Of a stretch of 57,277 nt of DNA, positions 30,158-42,900 are shown piece after piece (position 1 is the stretch's first letter; each line of letters opens with the position of its first letter). Under the pieces are notes generated by a model. The model did no database searches. It had not been told where the DNA came from and worked only from the letters and a program-made list of their open reading frames with translations. The position numbers and the translations under genes are program-made. The stretch spans positions 1 to 57,277 of the forward strand of contig JALKBU010000235.1 of the NCBI GenBank assembly GCA_023091735.1. The letters run 5' to 3'. This DNA is from Trichomonas tenax. Lineage: Eukaryota > Parabasalia > Trichomonadida > Trichomonadidae.

Positions 30158-30245
30158 ACTTTTCTCGAATATTATTTAATATTATCTAAATGTGACAACT
30201 TTTTATAGATGTTTACACAATAAACTTAAATTTAAAATCGCACGC

Positions 30246-30915
30246 ATTTACCTAAGGATGTCGGGGAATCGCCACCCCACCTAAAATGACTCCCTGGTCG
30301 GGGTTTTTGGAGGTACCGCTATCTATAAGGTTTCTTGTCATTTTTCTTAATTTTTTGCTTTTTTCACAAATCTTAAAATTTTGCCCATTTTTCAACAATT
30401 ATAGATTTTATCACTGTACAATGATTTTAGTATACATTCTTGATATAAATGATACTTTTATTGTCAAATTCTCAAAAATGAGTATGATTTAAAAAAATCT
30501 TAGATTTTATGATAGGCGATCGCCTTCAAAACACGAAAAATATGGTAAAAAAGGGGTATTTTTAGGGCAAATTTTCAAAATCGCTTATTGTTTCTGAGGA
30601 ATTTTGAGAGGTTAACCGCCACCCCTAGGAGTGGGGGGTATTTTGGGGGCTTTTTAATGCTGTCAATAATATTCCGCTTTTGATTTTAAATGCATTTGGA
30701 TTCTTTTTGGGTTCAAATCCAGAACAGATTCTTGCTGAATATTTCTCTTAATGTGCCCTATTGTACAGTGTGCTAATGAAGGCGTAGTACAAACGCGCTC
30801 ATTAAATATAACAAGTCCCTTTATTACTGAGTCAGCCCCTAACTAAAGGCACCCCGTCCTCCAGCCAATCGAAAAAGGCACCCGGCACCCCCAAAACCGA
30901 CATCCTTAATTTACC
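30246..30915. mobile_element. Non-autonomous DNA transposon (MITE-like), 656 bp with TIRs and target duplication
   Basis: The element at 30253-30908 starts TAAGGATGTCGG and ends with its exact reverse complement, CCGACATCCTTA. It is flanked by a direct 7-bp duplication, ATTTACC (30246-30252 and 30909-30915). An alternative reading is an 11-bp TIR with an 8-of-9 duplication, which would suit a Mutator-like origin. The inside is richer in GGGG/CCCC runs than the surrounding spacer, includes a near-palindrome CCACCCCTAGGAGTGG (30619-30634), and has no meaningful ORF. It is therefore a passenger moved by an enzyme encoded elsewhere. The family is not identified. It lies in the divergent region between the channel and talin-like genes. 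Confidence 0.8.
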
Positions 30916-30950
30916 TAAAGATAAAAAATTTGTTATCGATTTCTGATTTC

Positions 30951-30961
30951 ATAAAAGTGAC
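30951..30961 (+). promoter_or_regulatory. ATAAAAGTGAC motif of the talin-like gene
   Basis: The motif lies 22 bp before the ATG at 30983 and 43 bp beyond the end of the transposon-like insertion. The context TCATAAAAGTGAC also contains an initiator-like TCA. The same 13 bases occur at the decayed surface gene (minus strand, 15219-15207). The mobile element thus left this proximal motif intact but displaced anything that used to lie farther upstream. Confidence 0.4.
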
Positions 30962-30982
30962 GGTTTTAATTAAGTAAAAATT

Positions 30983-33900
30983 ATGGAAGGTGTTGTCACT
31001 CTCTATACTGTGTCGCAAGACGCACCAGAGAACTACCAACCATTCCAATATTATTTAGATTATACAGGAGATGAAGCTATTCAAACAGCTAAACACTATT
31101 TAGGTGTTCCTCCTGATTTTGCATGCAATGCTTACATTCAAAAAGGTGATGGAACCACTTTTTGGCTTGATATGACTCAGACACTGAGAGCTCAGGGACT
31201 TGAGCAAGGAAATGTCATTGGCTTACAGTACATCGCAACTCCGCAAATCGATGTCGGGCAGCAAATGGCACAACCTGGAGCTCAAGACTACTTCCAACAG
31301 ATTCCAGGTGTTGATCCTCAGTTATCACAGCCGAACGATTCATTACAGCAGCCAGGAATTTCACATTTCGATCCGAGTGCTTTTACACCACCGCAGCTTG
31401 AATCAAATCCAGGATTCGCGTTGCCAGCATTTGACTCCTCTGCTTTGGCATTCAACAGCATGGTTGGAGACTTCTCAGCTCCCTCTTGGTTCCAATCAAA
31501 TAATGATTTTAACGATGCCGCGCAATTCGCCACAGGTATGTTTGCAAACATCAATTTCAACTTTGCTATGCAAGAACCCGATACTCTACAAGTAACACAA
31601 TCGATTACCGCCAACGCTATTAATATGGATGATGCAGAATACACAATTCTTGGTACAACTAACGATGAGTACAAATTCAATATCAACTCGTCCATCGCTG
31701 ACTTCAACTCAACTATGGGTTGGGGTGCTGCTTCAGGAGAAGGTGGTCCCGGCGAAGATATTGTCGAAGATGTCATTACTATTGAGACATTTATGGGTTT
31801 CAAGGAACCAGGTATCAAAGTTATCTATCGTGTCAGCGACAGTCCACAAGAAGCGCTTTCAATGGCCCTCATGACAATGGGCAAAGATCAAGATGAAGAA
31901 ATGGCCCTTTTGATCATTTGTGAAGGCCAAACGGATGAAGGTGGCGTTGAATCTAACTGGTTCGATGGTGATAAGATCCTTTCTGACTTCCAACCAACAC
32001 CAAAGCACGAAATTCACATTTTCCCCAAGTACATGCCAGTTACAGTTCACACACAGCATTACGACTCTCACAAGCTTAACCTTGATATCACAAAGAAGGT
32101 CGGTGATGTGGTCGGTGACATTGCTCTCGAATTAAATCTCGATTCATACCACTGCTTCACACTTTGTTCACTCGAAACGCAAAATTCTCCAAAATACATG
32201 TCAATTGAAAAGTCAATTCCAGAACAAACGAAGTATCTCAAGGAAGTTTTATTCATCCGTCAATATTATCTTTTCACACTCGAAGATATCACAACAATGG
32301 AGCAGGCAATCCACGCATTTGAGGATGCTAAGGATCTCGCTAACAAGAGCTCTCTTGAACTCAAGAAGGATGAAATTCTCAGATACGCGGCACTCAACTA
32401 CGTCGCAACAAACAAGGGTCAGACGTCCGACGTTCCAGACGATGTCTCTGCCTATCTCCCAGAGAAGTACGCTGCAAAGGGCCGTGGTGCCAGAAAAGGT
32501 GAACACGTCCAGAAATTTATCGACAAGTACAGAAACTACTTCGATCATTTCAACGCAATCAAGAACTTCATCGGCTTCTTACGTCACGTTCCAGGTTTCG
32601 CTTCTCAGAAGTTTGAATGCCACTTCACAACAAAGTTCCGTGGTGACGATGTCGACTTAAACGTTGTTGTTGAGATTAACCCATACCGCCTCAACATCTA
32701 CAACAGAGATACAGGTATGCTCGAAGAAAACGTTTCTTACACCGAAATCATCTACGTCCAGTGCGTCGATACACTCGATATCCGTTTCGCTCCTGGTCCA
32801 GGCAAGAACGCCCTCTACCAGTTTGAGTGCAACAAAGTCGAGCAGATGTACAAGTTAATCACCCGCTATAGAGATATCACAAACAGAATCTATACAGACC
32901 GTGCGAAGAAGTACGCGAACAAGGGTGACTTCGAAAACCTCATCACAGAAAAAGGTACAATCTACCTCGGCACAACAACAAATCTCAGCGATTCTAACAT
33001 AAAGGAATACAGATACGACAAGAAATTCACAGGTGGCATCCTCCGCAAGGCCGCCGAAAACTATCTTGGCATTCCAGAAGATCCAAACCACGTTTGCCTC
33101 ATCCACCTTGTCGATACAGTTTATCGTTGGGCAAGGGAAGACGATATTCTTCAGACATACTCACTTCAGGACGGTATGGTTATCTACTTGCTCGACAGAT
33201 ACAAAGAAATTCGTGTTCACTATCCAGATGACTCTGTCAAGACAGTCAGAGTCGATATCACTCTTTCAATCGAAGAAATCACAAAGTTCCTCTTCAAGAA
33301 GGCGAGACTTCCAGTCATGCTTGGCTACACTCTCTGGTGGCCAGACGCAAAGAAGACACTCACACCACTCGACTTCCGTCTCACACTTCCAGAACAAGTC
33401 GATGATTACAAGGAACTTTACTTCAAACGTAGGTTCTACGTTCTCTCAGCCGAAGTTCTTCAGTCAACAGCTTCTGCTGTTCAGACTGTCATTGAGTGTA
33501 AGAACTATATTGAAGAAAGGAACTTCAAGCTTGACGAGAACCAGATGATCAATCTTGGTATGAACTATCTGAATGCCATTGGTACACGCGGCATTCGTAA
33601 GGGCAAGTTCGATCTCCAGGATTATGTCCCGAAGGGCAATGTTGTCTCCCCAGCGCTCAACAATGAGTTCAACCGCCTCCTTGCAGATGCTAAGGATATA
33701 ACACAGTTCTCCGCCGCTAAGAAGTACATCGCTGTCGTTCGTGGTCTCCCAGACTTCGGTGTCGAAAGACATAAATTCTCATCTTACAGAGATGACTATG
33801 GAAAGGGACAAGTTGTTAAGAAAGGTTATCTCGTCATCGGTCCTTTCGGTATCCAGATCACCGATGGCAATGACAAGCCAATCTACGACAGAATTCCATA

Positions 33901-36900
33901 TCACCAGATCAAGTCATACTCTGCTTCACCAAGCAACTTCAAGATCGTTTTTGCTGTCCACAGACATACAATCTCAGGCTTCATCCGTATCCGTGACTCA
34001 TCTCACATCGATATGTTGATCACATACAACATCAAGCTTAATCACGATCTTCAGATCCTCAACAAGGAGCGTAAGATGGAACAGGCTCTCGAAACAGCTC
34101 TCAGACTTTCCGGTGGCTGGAAAGATGAACAGGGCAGAGTTCACGGCTCAATGCTCGATTTCAGAATCGGTGTTTGGGGTGATCCACAGCTCAGAGATAC
34201 GACATGGTTCGATCTCGAAACACCACAGCCAAAGGTTCTCGAAACAGCTCTAATTGTCACAGGTCTTGATCCCAAGGAGCAATGGGCAACACTCATTCAA
34301 ATCGTTAAGGGTGTTAACAAATGGCTTCTTCCAGAAATGGTTCTCAGCGATGTCCATCCATATCGTGATGCTATCATTTATGTCCATCCAGCTAAGCTTA
34401 TGATCAAGTTCATTGTTGCTGATAAGCGCACAAAGGTTCTCGAAGTTCTCACAACAAAGACGGTCGAAGAACTTATTCCAATGATTGGTGATAAGTTCAA
34501 GATCAAGAACACACTTGGTTATGCTCTCTTCGTTCCAGAAAGGAAGGAGAAGTTGAGAACACTCGACAACTTCAAGACAATCACAGAGCAGATCAATAAG
34601 GTTAGTGATCTTCACTTCCGCAGATTCTTCTTCGTCATCAGCAAGAGCGAACTTGAGGATCCAGATTCACTCGCAGCTCTTTACTTCGACGTCAAGCAAC
34701 TCGTACTTGATGGCAAGGTCGATATGAAGCTTCCACTTGCTCTCGAACTTGCTTACTACTCAATCGTTGCTGAGTACAACAATCCAGATGCTTCATACAT
34801 CGCAGAGGACCTATCCTTGATGCTTCCTAAGGACATGCAGTACCATAAGAAGTCAAAGTCAGAAGTCGCTGAAATGCTCAAGAAGAACCAGATCAAGTCG
34901 ACAAGAGAAGGTAAGCTTAAGTACATCAACACAGTTCGTGCTCTTCCAACATTCGGTGTTACAAAGCACAACTGTATCTACATTCAGCGTGATGACAAGA
35001 GAGTCGCTGAAATTCCAGCTCTCACACTCGTTGGTCCATCAAGATTCTATGTCAATGGCAAGGTCCGTAAAGATCAACTCGCTGAAGCTGAATATCGTCA
35101 CTACATTAGCACAGAATTCACAGACTCTGAGCTTCTCATCAAGTATTCCTCTGATAAGGACACTGCTTCACAGTACATCCTCATTCGTGCTAGCGATCCA
35201 TCAATCATCGCATCATTCATTACAACACACATCAGCATCATCACCAAGCTCCTTCACGAGCGTGTCAAGGAACTTGATCCACATGCTGACCCAACCACAT
35301 CCAAGGAACGTGTCATTCTCAGAACATCTCGCGGCTGGAAGGTCAAGGAAACAGATCCAATCCAGGCATACGATATGAGATATTCTGGTGCCCAAGTTCT
35401 CGCTCGTGCTCGCAAGCACCTCAAGCTCACTGATAATATTTCATACTCTCCATTGCTTCAGCTCACTGATGATGAGTATCGTTGGATCAAACCAACAGAT
35501 ATTCTTGGCACATACTTCCCATGCGATTACATGATTCTCCAGATCTTCCCAACACTCGTCCAGCTCAAGGTTCACCTTGAAGGCGAACCAACTGTTTCAG
35601 TTACAGTTGATATCACAAAGCCACTTCATGAGCTCATTCCAGAAATTGCCGATCGTCTCTTCATCGATTACTCCATTGGTTACACACTTTGGATGGAGCA
35701 TCCAAACAAGTCACCACTCCCACTCGATCTTTGCCGTTCCATTCCAGAGCAGATCGGTGAGCCAATCGACTTCCTCGTCAAGCGTCGTTTCTTCTCATGG
35801 ACAAAGGAAGATCGTCAGCAAGACTTCGTTGTCAGATCTATCTATCCAGATGTCAAGCAGAACATTCTTTCAGGCATTCCAACGCTCCAGGACGCAAGAC
35901 CACAGGAACTTGCCATCTACTCCATCTATGCTGAGAACGAGAAGATCAAGGATCCACAGCAGCTCAAGATCCCAGATGTAAAAGATCTCTTCCCATCAAA
36001 TACAAGTAAAGATAAGATTGATATGGATAGCATCAAGAAGTATGTCAAGACAAACCCATTTATGAAGCAGATCATCGCCATCAAGAAGTACATACTTGTC
36101 GCTAAGAACTGCAACAACTTCGGTTCTGAGATCTTCAATGCTACAATCTTCGATGATGTCAAGATCAAGACCCCAGCTGACATCAAGGTCTCCATTGGTC
36201 CAATTGGTATTGGCTTCCAGGGTAACTACATTAAGCAGAATACTGATGGTACAGAGACACCATCCAAGCTCAATGAGCGTATTTCATACCAATACATCCA
36301 CGACTACTTCCTGATGGTCGATCACGTTACAATTCGTGTTTCTCAGATCAACGGTCGTATCAGATCATTCCAGCTCCAGTCTCACAAGGCTAAGGAAATC
36401 TATTCTCTCCTCAAACAGTACATCGAGATCATCAACAAGATCATCAAGGCTCGTGAGCGCCTTCAAGCCCAGAACGAAGATTTCAAGAAGAAGATCACAG
36501 GCAAGATCGACTTCCCAATCAAGATCCCAGTTACACGTCGTCTCGATCACCCGAACCCACCACAGTTCAAGTTCGGCAGAAACTTCACTGGTCACGAAAT
36601 CATGGAGCTTTCGCTTTACTACTTCGCTCTTCCTCAGGAAGTCGACAAGTGGTGCTTGCTTTACAGAAGTGAGAAGATCGAAAACGAAGAGGTCAAGAAG
36701 GTCTACCAGTGGTTCCGACCAACACAGAAGCTTCAGGAATATAACCCAGCTCCAGGACATCTCATCGTTCTTCTTCCACTCAAGCCATCCATCACAGTCG
36801 AAACAGAGCACGGACTCTCCAACACATTCAATCTTGATATCACACAGGCTATCTTGGAGCACACAAAGGAGACAAACGAGGTCTTCAAGTTAGGATCCAA

Positions 36901-39900
36901 CCTCGGTTTCACATTCTACGACAAGCTCGAGGATGATACATATCATCCACTCGACTTCACACGTTCCATCCCAACACAGACAACATACTTCAACAACGTC
37001 ATGCTTCGTCGCAGATTCTTCATCTTCACATACGAAATGTTCGACGAACCAGAATCTGTCATGTCTATCTACAGGGATACAAAGCTCTTCATCCTCTCAG
37101 GCAAGCTCGTCATCAACGTTGAGAAGGCCATCGATTTGGCCATATTGTCTCTTTATGCTGAGACAGATGATACAGCTAAGGTCCTTGAAAAGGCCAACAG
37201 CATGAAGGTCGAGCAGATCCAGGAACTCTTCCCGAAGGCTATCGATGTTGATCAGAACCTCGCTCAGAAGTTCTCCAAGGCAGTTACAGTTCAGCGACCA
37301 CTTGATAAGATCAACGCTGCTAAGGCATACATCGACAATACAATGATGATGCCAGGTTACGGTGAAGAACTTTATGACGTCAAGTTCACATTCATTGAGG
37401 AGATGGGTGACAGCCACGAAGAAGAAGGCAGAATCTCACTCAGCCCGCGTTCGATCCTCCTTCTCAGCACACAGGGTCAGATTATGGGAGAAATCTTCTA
37501 TCCATTCCTTTCAGAGTGGAACTTGTACGACAAGAACAAGATGATCGCCTTCACACATCTTCAGGACATCAATGCAGACACATTCATCCAGTTCGAATAC
37601 ACAGACTTCTCAGCTGGCCACTACACAGTCAGAGTTGAGTCCAAGCTTATCGAGAACATCGCTTCTTATGTTTCCAACTTGCTCGAAATCCTTGGCTGGG
37701 AGAACATTGGCACACTCATCGATTACAACCAGGGTCTTAACTTCAACCGTGAAGTTCACCAGGATGATGTTATGCTTCTCGATGAAGACTTCTTCCACCA
37801 CAACTTCGATTACATCGAAACAATTGAACTCAACCTTGATCACACATTCAACATTGATGTCGAAGATGATGTATCTACAAACGTTATTAACTTCAACATC
37901 AACACTAATTACGCCGAGCAAGAGTTCAACAACGAAGATGGTGATGCTATCATGGACGACGACTTAGAGTGGCGTGCAAATCCAGATGGTCTCCAGTACC
38001 AGCGTACAAAGAGACTTCTTGATATGATTGAGATGGAACTCGAAATCCCAACAGAGGAAATCGAGAAGCTCGATCCAACGCAGTTCTTCCAGCAGCTCGC
38101 TACACTTAACGACTCAATCAACCAGTTCACGAACGAGTGCACAAATGATGATCTCAGAGATCGCTTCTTGAACATCCGTTCAAGTATCGATACACTTTGC
38201 GACACCACACAGGGCATCGTTCAGAACGAACAGGAAATCCGTCCATTCGCAGAGATCATCCACACACAGCTTGCCCAGGCACTTCAGTTCATCCCAGTTA
38301 CTCGTTCCCAGTCCGACTGGATGTTCGACAACTTCAAGGTCCAGGTCAAGGAGAAATCACAGGCTGTTTTGGTTGGCCCTCAGAAGAAGGATATGCCAGA
38401 GCTTTCCAAGAGTCTCATTCTCATCTCTGATGCTCAGGAAACAATCGCTGATACACTCCTCAGGAACTCCGGTCTTCTCAAGGTTATGGGAATCGACTCA
38501 ATGGATCTCCAAGACAGGCTTCGTAATACATCTGCTACACTCACAAGACTTTCTGCTACACTCTCTGAGCAGAAGAACGTCATGATGATTGCTCCTCACC
38601 TTATCCCGCAGGTCACAAGCGCAGCAAATTCCCTCCAGGAAATTCAAGAAATTCTCGATACAGTCAAGGCAAACGATGTTGCTATTGCAGATCTCGGTGA
38701 GGCCCAGAACAAGCTCAGGACACTCCTTGCTGCAGCTCAGAAGCAGATCAAAGAACAGGCCGTTAGCCAGCCAGAAATGGTTCAGCGCAGAGCTGTAATT
38801 GTCATGGGTAACGACAGCAGTATCCCTGAAACACTCAACGGTCTTGAAGATATCCCAACATCATCAATCAAGAGTCTTCCAGAAGCTACCCAGGGTCTCA
38901 CAAACACAGCTATCGCTACAGTTGAAGAGCTTAAGAAGGCCCTCACACAACTTAAGCTCAACCCAACAAGTGAAGCAACAAGACTCGAAGCAATCGCATC
39001 ACTCCACCACACAAGTGATTCTGTTAATGATGCACTTTCCCAGCTTCGTAAGATCGGATTGGGTGGCGTTCATGATGCTCTCATTCTCAAGTTGAGCCAG
39101 ATCGAGAAGCTCGTTGCCAACGAACTTGATCTCGTCTCCACAAAGAACATCACGCCAACATCTGTCGCTAAGGTCAACAATGATGTCACATACATGTTGA
39201 ACTTCTTCGCTCGTATGAAGCCAACAGCAGTTGCACAGCTCAACGAGAACGATCAGATAATCCTCAACAAGCTTAAGGATTACCAGTACAACCTCGCTCA
39301 GCAGCAGTCCGCTCTCATGGCCAACACCATCGATCCGAACGCTGTTTCAAGAGCTCAGTCAGTTCTCCTTCAGTTGAAGCAAGAATTCCCAGAAATAAGC
39401 ATTTCCATCTCACACATGGCCAGCATCACCAACGATGCCAACCTTCCAATCATCATCGAACGTCTCGATATGAACATCAACAAGTCTCTTACAGATCCAA
39501 TTGTCCGGGGTGAAAACCTTTCTGCTTGCGATTATGTTCTCAAGATGCAGGAGGCCAACTACGCTACAGCCAACCTCCTCAACGAACTCTCAGGTATCAA
39601 GAATCTTCCATCTGTTGCAGAAGATCAAGAACTCTCTGAGCGTTGTGCAAGAGCCATTGAGATGTCTCAGAAGTCCTATTTGGAGCTCAACGACATCAGA
39701 AACGATGTTGTTCCAAATCCATACTCAAAAGCCGCTCTCGATAAGACATACGAAGCTATTGTCAAGAACATTAGCGCAATGAACGAAATCAAGGTTCTTG
39801 CTCACCGTGTCGCTGATGTTGCTCAGAACGTCAGAATCGATCAGCTCACAGATGACATCATTGCCAACTACAACGCTGTTATCCACGGTCTCGACAATGC

Positions 39901-42900
39901 TCATGTTGATGTTCTTCCTGATCTCGGAAACAAGGACAAGAAGAAGATCATCGAAAAGGTTGTTCCAACACCAGAGGACGCTCAGAAGGCCTTGGATGCA
40001 CTCACCAACATGATACAGGTTGCATCATATCTTGCTGGACTTCCAGAAGTTACCGCTGATCAGGGACTTTACAACGGTGTATCAACTGATTATCATGCTT
40101 TCTACGCAAACTACCAGACAGTCCAGGCTATGCTTACTAACCCGAACGAGCAACTCTATCCAATTGTTCAGGATATCCTTGGCCGTTCTCAGAACATGCA
40201 CAGCATTGCTATGTCCATCCCATCATATGCCAACACACCAAATGCCAGCGAATCCATCCCATCAATCATTGCCCACGTCAGCACCATCAAGATGCCAGCT
40301 CCACAGCAGGAGGAAGAGGAGGTCGTTGTCAGATTCGAGGATGTCAAGCAGTCTCTCAACGATGCCAAGCCAACAATCAACAATCTCCTCGAGACAATCA
40401 AGGAACTCAGGCAGAGCGAAGATGTCAAGGACAGCAGAGCTACACTGCAGACACTCGACGACTGGACGAAGTCACTCGAGTCTGCACTCAACAAGATCGA
40501 GATCCACAGCACAGATGCAAACTACACGAAGCAGTATGCTATGAGCGATAAAGAAGCACTCCTCGTTGCTCAGAGAAAGATGGTTGTCATTCCACTCAAA
40601 GTCAGACAGACACTCAGGAAGGATCAGATCGAAGATCTCACACCAATTCTCGATAAGTTCAACGAAGTTGCTCTTGGTTCAATCGCTTTAATCAGAAACC
40701 TTCCACGCTCCAAGAAGATCGAGTTGAAGAAGTTCAACTTACCGCGCATCGAGATCGACACAGAAGTCGATGATCTTATGGGCATGCTTATCGACTACTC
40801 TAAGCAAGTCAACACAATCATCGAACAGGTCATGAATCTCCCACAGGTTCAAGACTCGGCCAACGCTCTCAACCTCGTCAACCAGATGAAAAAGAGCTTC
40901 GAGTACATCGATTACGAGAATCTCCGTGGCCTCGACGAAGATGATTTCATGGAGAAGCTCGTCTCGCTCCACAACATCATCCCAGGCCTCATCGCCAGTG
41001 CCGAAATCCTTCAGCCACTTCTCGATAGTGAAACACTTACAATTGTTCTCAAGGGATTCAACGACATTACCAACAGCTCTTACAAGATGATCTCCGTTCC
41101 ACACATGAACGCTTACAAGTCGGCAGAGTTCCAGAGCCAGGTTATTCCACACCTCCAGAACGCGGACCAGGTGATTACAGAGGCATACAACATTGCCGAG
41201 ATCAAGACCAACATCAAGCTCGTCAACCAGCTTCGTGCAGTCCAACATCTCATCAAGTCCAGCGTTGCGGAACTCCCAACACTCAAACCACGTCTTGTTC
41301 AGGCTAAGTGCGATGATATCTATGGCTCTATTTGCCAGCTTCTCCCAGCAATTTACGATGCAGGCAACTTCGACATGCTCGAGCGCAGCCTCCACAACCT
41401 CGGCTACGTCACAGAGAACTTCACAGCTCTTCCAACACAGCGCAAGGGTAAGACAGAGATCCTTGTTTACAAGGACAAGCTCATCGAAGACCAGGCTCTC
41501 AAGAACCTCGTCGATTCTCTCAAGAACAACATTACAAACGATCTCAATGAAATCACGCCAGACCTTATCCAGAACATTAAGGAGTCTCTCAAGGTCATCC
41601 ACGATCACCAGAACAGCGTTCCACCAGCTGTTACGCTTGCTGTCAATGAGCTCATTAATCTCATGGGCCGCCACAACAACAACGCAATCGTCCCGTCAAC
41701 AAGAGTTATCAACAACGTTAGCAATAACTACGATGAAAGAACAGAAAACCAGTCTGAAATTGCCCTTTCATCCACAATTGCTGCAGCTCTTCAGCTCCTC
41801 AAGATGATCAAGTCCATGAAGTATCTCCAGGATCAGATCCACGACAATGCTCGCAAGTTCGGATCCGATGTCTTCTACTACACAGAGCGCGCTAACAACA
41901 ATATCAAGGATGCTGATGCCAAGCTTCTGGTTGAATGCCAGACACTTCCAGCTGCCATTCTCAACGTCGATACACTCCACAAGAACAGAGCTGATATTGC
42001 TCTTCTCATCCAGTCTCTCGAGAATAACGAACTCGTCAAGGGTATCGTTCAGCCACTTGAAGAGTCACTCGTTCAGTTCAGCAATAGCCTTCATTCTGCT
42101 GATGCTTCATTCGCATCCATCCTTCTTAACAACCTCGAGCGCATTGCCTGCCCACTTGATAAGATGAACATTGTCAGCCAGCAGACAACATCGCCAGAGA
42201 TGCACGGCTTCCTCACAGAAGTCATCCCAGTCATCAGATCCATTGATAGACAGAGATGCGTTGGCCGCGAGGAACTCATGAACGTCTGCCGCATCTACAA
42301 GAACTTCGTTGCTAATGTCTACAACACAATCAACTTTGTTAAGCTTAAGTATCAGACACCAGTTGATGAAGCTATCGAGGCACTCAAAAAGTATAAGAAC
42401 ATGATCGATTTGTACTCAGAGCCAGCAACATTCTCTGACAGAGCCGAGGCAATCAGCCATCTTCTTGCTACAGTTGTTCTTGCAAGTAAGTCACTGGTCG
42501 CTGTTGCTCAGGAAGCACAACAGAATCCAGAAAGTGCTGGTACAGTACTTGCTCCAACAGCTGACATCATCGAAGAGGTCGTTATGACACACTCCATCGC
42601 TGAGCAGTACGGATTCAATGACACAGAAACAAAGGTCAAGATCCAAGAGGCATCCCAGAAGATGAAGAAGATCTACAAGGATACTTCCAAGTGCGATTTC
42701 AATGAGACAGCTAAGGATGTCACAGCACTCGCCAAGGTACTCGAAGACCTCATTGTTACTGTCAACTCTAAGCAAGAAGTCGACTTTGAATCAGCTGATA
42801 GCAACATCAACTTCAAGGATGTCAATGCTGAACTCTATCTCTCATCTATCACAGATCAATCATGCTACAACCTTGCCATCCAGTCCAACCAGCTCCTTGA

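Noticed and set aside
30700..30722. tRNA T-arm-like GGGTTCAAATCC inside the mobile element
   Set aside because: The 5-bp stem has a G-A mismatch, and no acceptor, D-arm or anticodon arm can be formed upstream.
40739..41674. 311-codon minus-strand ORF inside the talin-like gene
   Set aside because: It is antisense to a well-supported gene. The strong C/G third-position bias there removes stops from other frames. Its composition is Leu/Val/Glu-heavy without any domain.
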